From Verrucomicrobiota bacterium (GTDB taxonomy: Bacteria; Verrucomicrobiota; Verrucomicrobiia; Opitutales; Opitutaceae), in NCBI GenBank assembly GCA_023426435.1, contig JAFAAS010000032.1:1-5236 (forward strand): a stretch of 5,236 bases of DNA, given 5' to 3'. A program made the translations under genes and the position numbers. Below are positions 1 through 5,084 of the stretch, one piece after another (the stretch's first letter is position 1; each line of letters begins with the position of its first letter). The notes beneath the pieces were generated by a model that ran no database searches, had not been told where the DNA came from, and worked only from the letters and a program-made list of their open reading frames with translations.

Positions 1-1145
1 GCGGCGAGGAGGGCGCGGGCTTCGGTGATGTTGGGGGACGGGGTTGTGGTGGGATCGGCGGACGCGGGGTCGGCGTAGAGGCTGGGGTGGACGAGGGAGG
101 TGGTGGGTTGTTCGCCGCCGCGGAGGACGCGGGCGACGAGAGTGGATCGATCGAGGGCGAGGGAGAGCGCGCGGCGGACGCGAGGGTCGTTGAGCGGAGG
201 GCGGGTGGTGTTGAGGGAGAGATAGCGGGTTTCGGCGAGCGGGGCGCGGTGGAGTTCGGGGGAGCGGTTTTGTTCGTAAACGGGGACCTTGCTGACGGGG
301 AGCGACAGGGTGACGTCGATCTGGCCGGCGCGGAAGGCGCGCTCTTCGGAATCGCCGCTGTCGAAGGCGAGGAATTCGATGCGATCGAGGTGGATGTCGG
401 CGGCGGCGTGGTGACGTGGGTTTTTGGATACGATGAGGCGTTGGTGCGGGCGCCATTCGGTGAGGGTGAAAGGGCCGTTGCCAACGTGGTGAGCGGGTTG
501 GGTCCAGGCGCGGCCGTGGCGTTCGAGGGTCGGGAGGTGGACGGGAATCCACGGGCCGCTGGCGACGTAGAGGAGGAAGCGCGGCGTCGGGTATTCGAGG
601 GTGACGACGAGCGTGTGCGCGTCGGGAGCGGAGAACCCGACGGCGGAGAAATCGGTGAGCGTGCCGTGGGCGAAAGCGCGGGCGTTTTTGACGGCGAAGA
701 AGAGGGAAACTTTGGGCGCGGCGGTGGCGGGGGTGAGGGCGCGGCGGTAGGAGGCGAGGAAGTCGTGGGCGGTGACGGGGTTGCCGTTGGACCAGGTGGC
801 GTCGCGGCGGAGGTGGAAGGTGTAGGTGAGTTGGTCGGCGGAGATTTCCCAGTGGGTGGCGGCGGCGGGGAGGACGGGGGAATTTTCGATTTTGGAATTT
901 CGATTTTCGATTGGGGCGGGGGTGACGAGGCCTTCGGAGAGGGCGCGGATGATGAAGAACTCGTCGGGGAGCGTGGCGGTGGCGGGGTCGAGGTCGGCGG
1001 GTTCGTTGCGTTGGGAAATGCGGAGGGTTTTTTCGGGCGTGGCGGAAGTGGGCGGGGGTTTGGAGCAGGAGGTCAGAGCAATGGCCGCAAAGAGGCACAG
1101 AAGGCGCAAAAAGAGAGGGAGAGTCTGGATGTTTCTTTTGCGCAT
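1..1145 (-). CDS. Second OppA-type peptide-binding lipoprotein (SBP family 5), 3' end cut by window
   Basis: This is the N-terminal 381 residues of an extracytoplasmic substrate-binding lipoprotein of an oligopeptide/dipeptide ABC importer. The ATG at 1145 gives a hydrophobic signal (LPLFLRLLCLFAAIALTSC) with lipobox LTSC, so Cys27 is the predicted lipidated residue. Family-5 signatures follow: DLDP (51-54), EGLV (71-74), LTYTFHLR (106-113), NPVTAHDF (122-129), VGNGPFTLTEW (221-231), SEERAF (266-271) and DPRVRRALSLALDR (320-333). These are collinear with the upstream gene, making the two clear paralogues. Differences: residues 79-88 come from an AT-rich repeat (about 8 residues longer than the paralogue here), and the usual YWD after the EW motif is replaced by HHAA (245-248), so the ligand may differ. 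It starts 24 bp after the upstream stop, suggesting one transcript. No good ribosome site is seen, and the start lies in an inverted repeat. Peptide as ligand is family knowledge, not shown. Confidence 0.88.
   Translation of the reverse strand, partial: MRKRNIQTLPLFLRLLCLFAAIALTSCSKPPPTSATPEKTLRISQRNEPADLDPATATLPDEFFIIRALSEGLVTPAPIENRNSKIENSPVLPAAATHWEISADQLTYTFHLRRDATWSNGNPVTAHDFLASYRRALTPATAAPKVSLFFAVKNARAFAHGTLTDFSAVGFSAPDAHTLVVTLEYPTPRFLLYVASGPWIPVHLPTLERHGRAWTQPAHHVGNGPFTLTEWRPHQRLIVSKNPRHHAAADIHLDRIEFLAFDSGDSEERAFRAGQIDVTLSLPVSKVPVYEQNRSPELHRAPLAETRYLSLNTTRPPLNDPRVRRALSLALDRSTLVARVLRGGEQPTTSLVHPSLYADPASADPTTTPSPNITEARALLA
881..912. repeat. AT-rich CGATTTT short repeat inside the second lipoprotein gene
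   Basis: A 32-bp stretch with only A/T-rich units (AATTTTCGATTTT, AATTTCGATTTT, CGATT) sits in DNA that is otherwise very GC-rich. CGATTTT occurs at 887-893 and 901-907. On the - strand it is read in frame as IENRNSKIEN (residues 79-88). Similar simple repeats are usually intergenic. Confidence 0.7.
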
Positions 1146-1162
1146 TTTGCGCTTTCTTGCGG
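1084..1162. repeat. Imperfect inverted repeat spanning the start of the second lipoprotein gene
   Basis: The arms 1084-1110 and 1136-1162 match at about 21 of 27 positions when one is inverted, with a 25-base spacer. The ends CCGCAA/TTGCGG are perfect and the inner GCGCAAAAG pairs with CTTTTTGCGC with one bulged base. The right arm contains the gene's start codon (1143-1145); the left arm encodes the hydrophobic core of its signal peptide (around LRLLCLFAA). Confidence 0.65.
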
Positions 1163-1169
1163 CGGTGAG

Positions 1170-2837
1170 TCAGGGTTCGAGCCAGACGTGTTTGTAGGGG
1201 TGGTGATCGAGGAGCGTGGGGTGCCAGCCTTTGACGGATGGGCGGATGAGGAAGGTGTGGGTGTTGTAGTAGAGCGGGATGATCGGGGCGGCGGCGAGGA
1301 GGGCGGTTTCGGCGTCGCGGAGTTGTTGGGCGCGGGCGGAGAGATCGGGGTTGCGGGCGGCGGCGAAGAGGAGGGCGTCGTAGGATTTGTCGGACCAGCC
1401 GGTGTAGTTGTTGCCGCTGTCGCTGCGCATGATGTCGAGGAAGGTGAGCGGATCGAGGTAGTCGCCGACCCAGTCGGAGAAGACGATTTGGTAGCGGCCG
1501 GCGCGGCGTTCGGCCTGGACGACTTTTAGTTCCTGGTTGGCGAGGCGGACGTCGAGGCCGAGCTCGCGGCGCCACATTTCTTGAATGGCCTCGGCGAGGA
1601 GGCGGTGGTTTTCGGAGGTGTTGTAGAGGAATTCGAGGGGCGGAAAACCTTTGCCCTCGGGGTAGCCGGCGTCGGCGAGGAGGCGGCGGGCTTCGTCGGG
1701 GTTGGAGAGCGGGGCGTCGGGTGGTGTGTAGTTGGGGATGTTGGGCGGAGTGAGCGAGGTGGCGGGGAGTTGGCCGCCGCGGAGGATGTTTGAGGTGAGG
1801 GCGGTGCGATCGAGGGCGAGGGAGAGCGCGCGGCGGATGCGAGGGTCGGTGAGCGAGCGGTGGGTGGTGTTGAGGCGGAGGAAGTAGGTGTTGAGGTAGG
1901 GATCGGAGCGGAGGAACTGCGGGTTGGCTTCGCGGTAGGTGTCGATTTTGGAGTTGGGGAGGACGTAGGTGAGGTGGAGCTGGTTGGAGCGGAACATGCG
2001 TTCTTCGGCGTCGCGGCTGTCGATCGGGTAGAAGCGGATGCCGCGGAGGCGGACGGTGTTGGAGTCCCAGTAGGACGGAGTGCGGGAGACGGCGACTAAT
2101 TGGTTGGGCTGCCATTCGTCGAGGAGGAATGGGCCGTTGCCGATGAGGCGGCCGGGGCGGGTCCATGGGGTGCCGCGCGTGTGAGGCGAACCGTGGGCGG
2201 AGATCGCGGAGAGTTTTACGGGATACCAGGCGGTGTGGGTGAGAAGGGAGAGGAAGTGCGGCGTGGGGCGTTCGAGCGTGACGCGGAGCGTGCGGGCGTC
2301 GGTGGCGGTCACGCCGACGGAGGCGAAGTCGGTGGAGGCGGCTTTGTGGAAGGCTTCGGCGCCTTGGAGGACGTAGAGCAGCGACGCGTTATCGGCGCCG
2401 AGTGAAGGCGTGAGGATACGTTGCCAGGAGGAGGCGAAGTCGTGGGCGGTGACGGGGGAGTTGTCGGACCAGCGGGCGTTTTCGCGGAGGTGAAACGTGT
2501 AGGTGAGGGCGTCGGGGGAGACGTCCCAGCGTTCGGCGACGCCGGGAACGGGGCGGAGGTCGACGGGATCTTCGGAGACGAGGCCTTCGAAAAGGGCGGA
2601 GATGATGTCCATCTCGGCGATGTTGACGGCGAGATGCGGATCGAGGTCGGCGATGTCGGAGCCGATGCCGCGATGGAGGATGTGTTCGCGGTTGCCGCGT
2701 TCGACGGCGGTTTCGCGGGGGGCGCAGGCGGAGAGAAGGATGAAAAGGGGGAGAAAGTGGAGGACGGAAACCGCGAAGGGCGCGAAGGGGCGCGAAGGGG
2801 AGGTGGAAAAACGGCGAAGGATCGAAAGTAGGCGCAC
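1170..2837 (-). CDS. oppA: Oligopeptide-binding lipoprotein, OppA-type (SBP family 5)
   Basis: This is a complete 555-residue substrate-binding protein, within the usual OppA size range. It should sit lipid-anchored outside the cytoplasmic membrane and deliver peptides to an Opp permease. The signal peptide ends in lipobox LSAC (35-38), Cys38 being lipidated. Motifs in order: DLDPHLA (64-70), EGLV (84-87), LTYTFHLRENARWSD (111-125), VTAHDF (129-134), WYPV (204-207), IGNGPFLLDEWQPNQ (232-246), YWDS (256-259), EERMFR (278-283), DPRIRRALSLALDR (331-344), SDWVGDYLDPLTFLD (454-468) and the terminal PLYYNTHTFLIRP (521-533). The start is GTG at 2837: it is the only ATG, GTG or TTG between the upstream in-frame stop (2868-2870) and the lipobox, so the start is well fixed although no clear ribosome site precedes it. 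The signal-peptide codons include a tandem 10-bp repeat. It lies 95 bp after ispF. No permease or ATPase gene is in the window. Murein-peptide binding (MppA-like) is an alternative role. Confidence 0.93.
   Translation of the reverse strand: MRLLSILRRFSTSPSRPFAPFAVSVLHFLPLFILLSACAPRETAVERGNREHILHRGIGSDIADLDPHLAVNIAEMDIISALFEGLVSEDPVDLRPVPGVAERWDVSPDALTYTFHLRENARWSDNSPVTAHDFASSWQRILTPSLGADNASLLYVLQGAEAFHKAASTDFASVGVTATDARTLRVTLERPTPHFLSLLTHTAWYPVKLSAISAHGSPHTRGTPWTRPGRLIGNGPFLLDEWQPNQLVAVSRTPSYWDSNTVRLRGIRFYPIDSRDAEERMFRSNQLHLTYVLPNSKIDTYREANPQFLRSDPYLNTYFLRLNTTHRSLTDPRIRRALSLALDRTALTSNILRGGQLPATSLTPPNIPNYTPPDAPLSNPDEARRLLADAGYPEGKGFPPLEFLYNTSENHRLLAEAIQEMWRRELGLDVRLANQELKVVQAERRAGRYQIVFSDWVGDYLDPLTFLDIMRSDSGNNYTGWSDKSYDALLFAAARNPDLSARAQQLRDAETALLAAAPIIPLYYNTHTFLIRPSVKGWHPTLLDHHPYKHVWLEP
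2771..2800. repeat. Three tandem 10-bp units inside the oppA signal-peptide codons
   Basis: Units CCGCGAAGGG, CGCGAAGGGG and CGCGAAGGGG stand head to tail. On the - strand they encode residues 13-22 of the lipoprotein (around PSRPFAPFA), just before the hydrophobic core. The period is not a multiple of three, so this is DNA-level repetition and not a protein repeat. Confidence 0.75.
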
Positions 2838-2841
2838 GCGT

Positions 2842-2866
2842 GGATTCTTCGCTTCGCAGAATGACA
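2842..2866. repeat. GGATTCTTCGC-type repeat upstream of the oppA start
   Basis: The + strand reads GGATTCTTCGCTTCGC followed by AGAATGACA. It resembles the ATTCTTCGCTNCGCTCAGAATGAC element that recurs in many bacterial genomes, here lacking the central CTC. GAATTC-like ends ATTCT/AGAAT form an inverted pair. It ends a few bases before the GTG start of the lipoprotein gene, so it lies in the leader of that mRNA. Confidence 0.5.
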
Positions 2867-2904
2867 GTCAATCGGGAGGGGCGGGCGAATGTGGGGGGGA
2901 GGCC

Positions 2905-2928
2905 ACTCGCTTACGCTCGTAGCTACGT
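2905..2928. repeat. CGTAGC-type repeat directly behind the ispF stop
   Basis: In the gene direction it reads ACGTAGCTACGAGCGTAAGC, beginning four bases past the TAG of ispF. It holds the perfect palindrome GTAGCTAC (2919-2926). It resembles the element at the same relative place behind ispD. Confidence 0.45.
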
Positions 2929-2932
2929 TAAC

Positions 2933-3412
2933 CTAGGTGCGCTGGAGGAGGGCGACGGCGTGGGCGGCGATGGCGAGGGCGCGGCCGAGGTCGCCGACGC
3001 CTTCGTTGGTGGTGGCTTTGAGGCCGATTTCGCTCGAGGAGAGCCCGGTGGATTTCGCCAGAGCGGATTTCATGTCGGCGAGGCGCGGGTAGATTTTCGG
3101 TTTCTCGGCGATGACGGAGGCGTCGATGTTGACGAGATCGTAGCCGAGTTTGCGGACCTCGGCGCAGACGCGTTGAAGGAGAAGCTGCGAATCGATGTTT
3201 TTGTAGGCGGGGTCCGTATTCGGAAAGAAATGACCGATGTCGGGGAGCCCGGCGGCGCCGAGGATGGCGTCGCAGATCGCGTGCGTGAGGCAGTCGGCGT
3301 CGGAGTGACCGTCGAGGCCGTAATCGGTGTCGAAACGGACGCCGCCGAGGATGAGCGGGCGATTGGGGACGAGGCGGTGGATGTCGTAGCCGTGGCCGAT
3401 GCGGAAGGTCAT
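2933..3412 (-). CDS. ispF: 2-C-methyl-D-erythritol 2,4-cyclodiphosphate synthase
   Basis: IspF is a cytoplasmic homotrimer that cyclises CDP-ME 2-phosphate to MEcPP, releasing CMP, in the MEP isoprenoid pathway. The 159-residue protein has the family's normal length. It begins IGHGYDIHRL, where Asp10 and His12 are the expected metal ligands; the third is His44 in LTHA. The HSDAD loop (36-40), DAILGAAGLPDIGHFFP (48-64) and KATTNEGVG (132-140) are all present. The ATG at 3412 is chosen because it puts the conserved IGHG at residue 5; an in-frame TTG at 3448 would add a tail encoded by repeat DNA. One oddity: the usual GRGEG near the C-terminus reads GRALA (143-147), keeping the Arg but losing the Glu. 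It sits 108 bp downstream of ispD in the same orientation, so the two may share a transcript, but they are separate proteins and not an IspDF fusion. No Shine-Dalgarno sequence is visible. Confidence 0.96.
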   Translation of the reverse strand: MTFRIGHGYDIHRLVPNRPLILGGVRFDTDYGLDGHSDADCLTHAICDAILGAAGLPDIGHFFPNTDPAYKNIDSQLLLQRVCAEVRKLGYDLVNIDASVIAEKPKIYPRLADMKSALAKSTGLSSSEIGLKATTNEGVGDLGRALAIAAHAVALLQRT

Positions 3413-3426
3413 TGAGGAAAACTCAA

Positions 3427-3453
3427 ACGCCGAAGGGGCAAAGGCCAAAGGGA
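3427..3453. repeat. GCAAAGG-family short repeat upstream of ispF
   Basis: The + strand shows degenerate 8-10 bp units: CGCCGAAGGGG, CAAAGGC, CAAAGGG. The same style of unit occurs at 2771-2800 and, more A-rich, around the start of the second lipoprotein gene. Read in frame with ispF it would encode AFAPSAFEF, which is why the TTG at 3448 is not taken as the start. Confidence 0.45.
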
Positions 3454-3461
3454 AAGTGGGG

Positions 3462-3485
3462 GCAGCCGCTCATGCGGCGGGCTGC
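3462..3485. repeat. GC-rich inverted repeat between ispD and ispF
   Basis: GCAGCC (3462-3467) pairs perfectly with GGCTGC (3480-3485), and an inner CCGC/GCGG pairing (3466-3469 with 3474-3477) offers an alternative stem. No T-run follows on either strand, so this looks like a REP-type hairpin or mRNA-stability element and not a terminator. Confidence 0.5.
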
Positions 3486-3496
3486 ATTGAGAACGA

Positions 3497-3520
3497 AACG
3501 CTCACGCGTTCCGCTACGGG
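3497..3520. repeat. CGTAGC-type repeat directly behind the ispD stop
   Basis: In the gene direction it reads CCCGTAGCGGAACGCGTGAG just after the TAG of ispD. It contains a 5-bp stem AACGC/GCGTT (3497-3501 with 3506-3510) around a 4-base loop. It shares about 13 of 19 positions with the element behind ispF, including CGTAGC and the GCGT.AGC block. No T-run follows, so it is not an intrinsic terminator. Confidence 0.45.
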
Positions 3521-4192
3521 CTATCGGCTGAGGAGGAATTCGAGGTAGCTCAGGTCGGCGGGGGTGGTGAGCTTGGGGTTGGGGTAGGGATTCTCGAGGA
3601 GGGCGATCGGGTGGCGGAGGAGTTCGACGGCGGCGGCGTCGTCGGTGATGCGTAGTTGTTTTTCGGCTACGCGGGCGTAGGCGCGGACGATGAGATCGCG
3701 GGCGAAGACCTGCGGGGTTTCCATGGCCCAGAGCCGGGAGCGGTCGAGCGTGCGGAGATTACCTTCGTCGCGGTGTTCCTTGATGGTGTCGGTGACGCGG
3801 TGGGCGAGGACGACGGCGTTTTCGCGGCGGACGATTTTGTGGAGGGCGACGAGTTGTTCGGGGCGGATGAGCGGGCGGGCGCAGTCGTGGATGAAAACGT
3901 ATTCGATGTCGGGTGGCAGCGAGGACAGGGCGGCCATGACGGAGTCCTGGCGTTCGCGTCCGCCGCGAACGAGTGCGGAAGGCGTGGGCGCGTAGGCGGC
4001 GAGCTCGGTCATCTGGCGCTGGTCGCGATAGACGACGACGTAGAAGTCGGCGATGCCGCTGGTCATGAAAGCGACGACCGAGTGGGCGAAGACGGGGCGG
4101 CCGGCGAGCGGGGCGAGGACTTTGTCTTCGACGGCGCCCTGCATGCGGGCACCGGTTCCGGCGGCGAGGAGGATGGCGGCGGTGCGGGACAT
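3521..4192 (-). CDS. ispD: 2-C-methyl-D-erythritol 4-phosphate cytidylyltransferase
   Basis: IspD couples CTP with MEP to give CDP-ME and pyrophosphate. The complete protein has 223 residues, close to the E. coli size. The nucleotidyltransferase signature LLAAGTGARM is at 8-17; Arg16 and Lys24 match the catalytic Arg/Lys pair of the family. Further signatures are GGRERQDSV (77-85), HDCARP (102-107, Asp103 as probable metal ligand), TDTIKEH (134-140), DRSRLW (150-155), TPQVF (159-163), a TDDAAAVELL block and a C-terminal KLTTPADL. Thr136 and Arg153 have the same spacing as the MEP-contacting Thr/Arg of E. coli IspD. The ATG at 4192 places the LLAAG motif near the N-terminus as expected. It lies 84 bp after pyrF and 108 bp before ispF. 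Both flanking gaps hold short repeats, and no ribosome site is evident. Confidence 0.96.
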   Translation of the reverse strand: MSRTAAILLAAGTGARMQGAVEDKVLAPLAGRPVFAHSVVAFMTSGIADFYVVVYRDQRQMTELAAYAPTPSALVRGGRERQDSVMAALSSLPPDIEYVFIHDCARPLIRPEQLVALHKIVRRENAVVLAHRVTDTIKEHRDEGNLRTLDRSRLWAMETPQVFARDLIVRAYARVAEKQLRITDDAAAVELLRHPIALLENPYPNPKLTTPADLSYLEFLLSR

Positions 4193-4200
4193 GCGTGTGA

Positions 4201-4236
4201 GTTGAGAGCTGGGAGTTGAGGGTTGAGAGCTGGGAG
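4201..4236. repeat. 21-bp direct repeat, 1.7 copies, between pyrF and ispD
   Basis: GTTGAGAGCTGGGAG occurs identically at 4201-4215 and 4222-4236, with GTTGAGG between, giving a 21-bp period. It fills the spacer just upstream of the ispD start on the template side. On the transcript it appears as a pyrimidine-rich CTCCCAGCTCTCAAC sequence. Its style is that of simple intergenic repeats of the LSTLNSQ-coding type. Confidence 0.7.
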
Positions 4237-4276
4237 AGAGCGCTTGGACGAGGCGCGTGGGGGGAGGGACAGGCGT

Positions 4277-4969
4277 TTAGGTTTTGAGTTCGGCGAGGAT
4301 CGACTCGGCCGCGGCGACGGGGTCGGGCGCTTTGAAGATGGGGCGACCGACGACGATGAAGGAAGAGCCGGCGCGGGCGGCTTCGGCGGGGGTCATGACG
4401 CGCGTCTGGTCGTCGGCTTTGGCGTCGCGCGGGCGAATGCCGGGCGTGACGAGGGCGACATCGGCGGGGAGGGCGGCGCGAAGCGGGGCGATTTCGAGCG
4501 GGGAGCAAACGAGACCGCGGAGGCCGGAGTCGATGGCGAGACGGCCGAGGCGGACGACTTGGTCGGCGGGCGAGGCGGTGACGCCGACGGCGTTGAGTTC
4601 GGCGGCGCTCATGGATGTGAGGACGGTGACGCCGAGGAGGAGGAGGTCGGGAGCGTGGTCGCGTTGGGCTTTGGCGGCCCATTTCATCATTTCGGGTCCG
4701 CCGCCCGTGTGGAGGGTGAGCATGCGGATCGGGAGCTTGGACGCGGACTCGACGGCTTTGGCGACGGTGTTGGGGATGTCGTGGAGCTTGAGATCGAGAA
4801 AGACGTTGAAGCCGAGATCGGCGATTTCGCGGACGGCGTCGGGGCCGCAAGCAGTGAACATCTCGAGGCCGACTTTGGCCCAACGGGCGGTGCCGGAGAG
4901 ACGTTTCAGGATGGGGGCGACCTCGCGCGGGGATTGGGCGTCGAGGACGAGAATCAGGTCGCAAGCCAT
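4277..4969 (-). CDS. pyrF: Orotidine-5'-phosphate decarboxylase
   Basis: PyrF decarboxylates OMP to UMP, the last step of de novo pyrimidine synthesis, in the cytoplasm. The 230-residue product fits the bacterial group-1 TIM-barrel family. Asp10 in ILVLDA and Lys32 in AKVGLEMF bind substrate. The catalytic DxKxxD tetrad region reads DLKLHDIPNTV (59-69), with Asp59, Lys61 and Asp64. LGVTVLTSM (112-120), LVCSP (153-157), TPGIRP (175-180), the DDQTRVMTPAEA stretch and VGRPI (207-211, phosphate-binding Arg209) complete the signature. The ATG at 4969 is chosen because it opens directly on the first beta strand. A GTG at 5095 in the same frame would add 42 residues encoded by repeat-like spacer DNA. 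It is divergent from ispE and heads the - strand gene row with ispD 84 bp downstream. No Shine-Dalgarno sequence is seen. Confidence 0.96.
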   Translation of the reverse strand: MACDLILVLDAQSPREVAPILKRLSGTARWAKVGLEMFTACGPDAVREIADLGFNVFLDLKLHDIPNTVAKAVESASKLPIRMLTLHTGGGPEMMKWAAKAQRDHAPDLLLLGVTVLTSMSAAELNAVGVTASPADQVVRLGRLAIDSGLRGLVCSPLEIAPLRAALPADVALVTPGIRPRDAKADDQTRVMTPAEAARAGSSFIVVGRPIFKAPDPVAAAESILAELKT

Positions 4970-5084
4970 GTGGGCGGGAGTAATGAAGTGGAATGATGGA
5001 TATTCGAAGCTTAAAACTCGGGTCGGGCGGGAGCGGCTCGCTCGGAGAGCTCGCCCTACCGGCGCTGCCGCGCCCTTGATGCGG
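4970..5084. other. Divergent pyrF/ispE intergenic region
   Basis: This 115-bp spacer lies between the pyrF and ispE starts and must hold promoters for both directions if both genes are transcribed from here. It has an AT-richer stretch at 4980-5018 next to pyrF and a GC-rich palindromic element nearer ispE. I could not identify a convincing -35/-10 pair on either strand, and no ribosome site stands in front of either start. Confidence 0.5.
5035..5055. repeat. REP-like interrupted palindrome
   Basis: The 21-bp element has arms GGC..GCTC and GAGC..GCC around a GGA loop, with one symmetric two-base TC/TC mismatch. It is followed by CCTACC, so on the - strand it reads GTAGG then GCGAGCTCTCCGAGC. 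The form resembles short dispersed elements of large GC-rich genomes; only this copy is present in the window, so its repeat status is inferred. Confidence 0.45.

Noticed and set aside
87..1529. 480-residue + strand open frame rich in Gly, Glu and Val
   Set aside because: It is antisense to both lipoprotein genes, has low-complexity composition and no recognisable motif, and the opposite strand shows clear SBP family-5 signatures.
2795..2837. Tat signal in OppA because of Arg8-Arg9
   Set aside because: The residues after the Arg pair (FSTSPS) do not fit the Tat consensus, and the lipobox LSAC supports an ordinary Sec lipoprotein signal.
2389..2871. 160-residue Arg/Pro-rich - strand frame
   Set aside because: It is an alternate frame of the OppA N-terminus, made of Arg and Pro codons from GC-rich DNA, with no family motif.
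2840..3415. 191-residue + strand frame opposite ispF
   Set aside because: It is the antisense shadow of a well-supported ispF, rich in Gly, Val and Asp; the same applies to the + strand frames opposite ispD (3656-4219) and pyrF (4223-4996).
3413..3448. Longer ispF starting at TTG 3448
   Set aside because: The extra residues come from repeat DNA, and the ATG at 3412 gives the standard IspF N-terminus and length.
3462..3485. Intrinsic terminator after ispD
   Set aside because: A stem is present but no T-run follows on either strand.
3413..3520. IspD-IspF bifunctional fusion split by a frameshift
   Set aside because: Each gene has its own intact start and stop and normal family length, with a 108-bp repeat-bearing gap; no remnant linker is visible.
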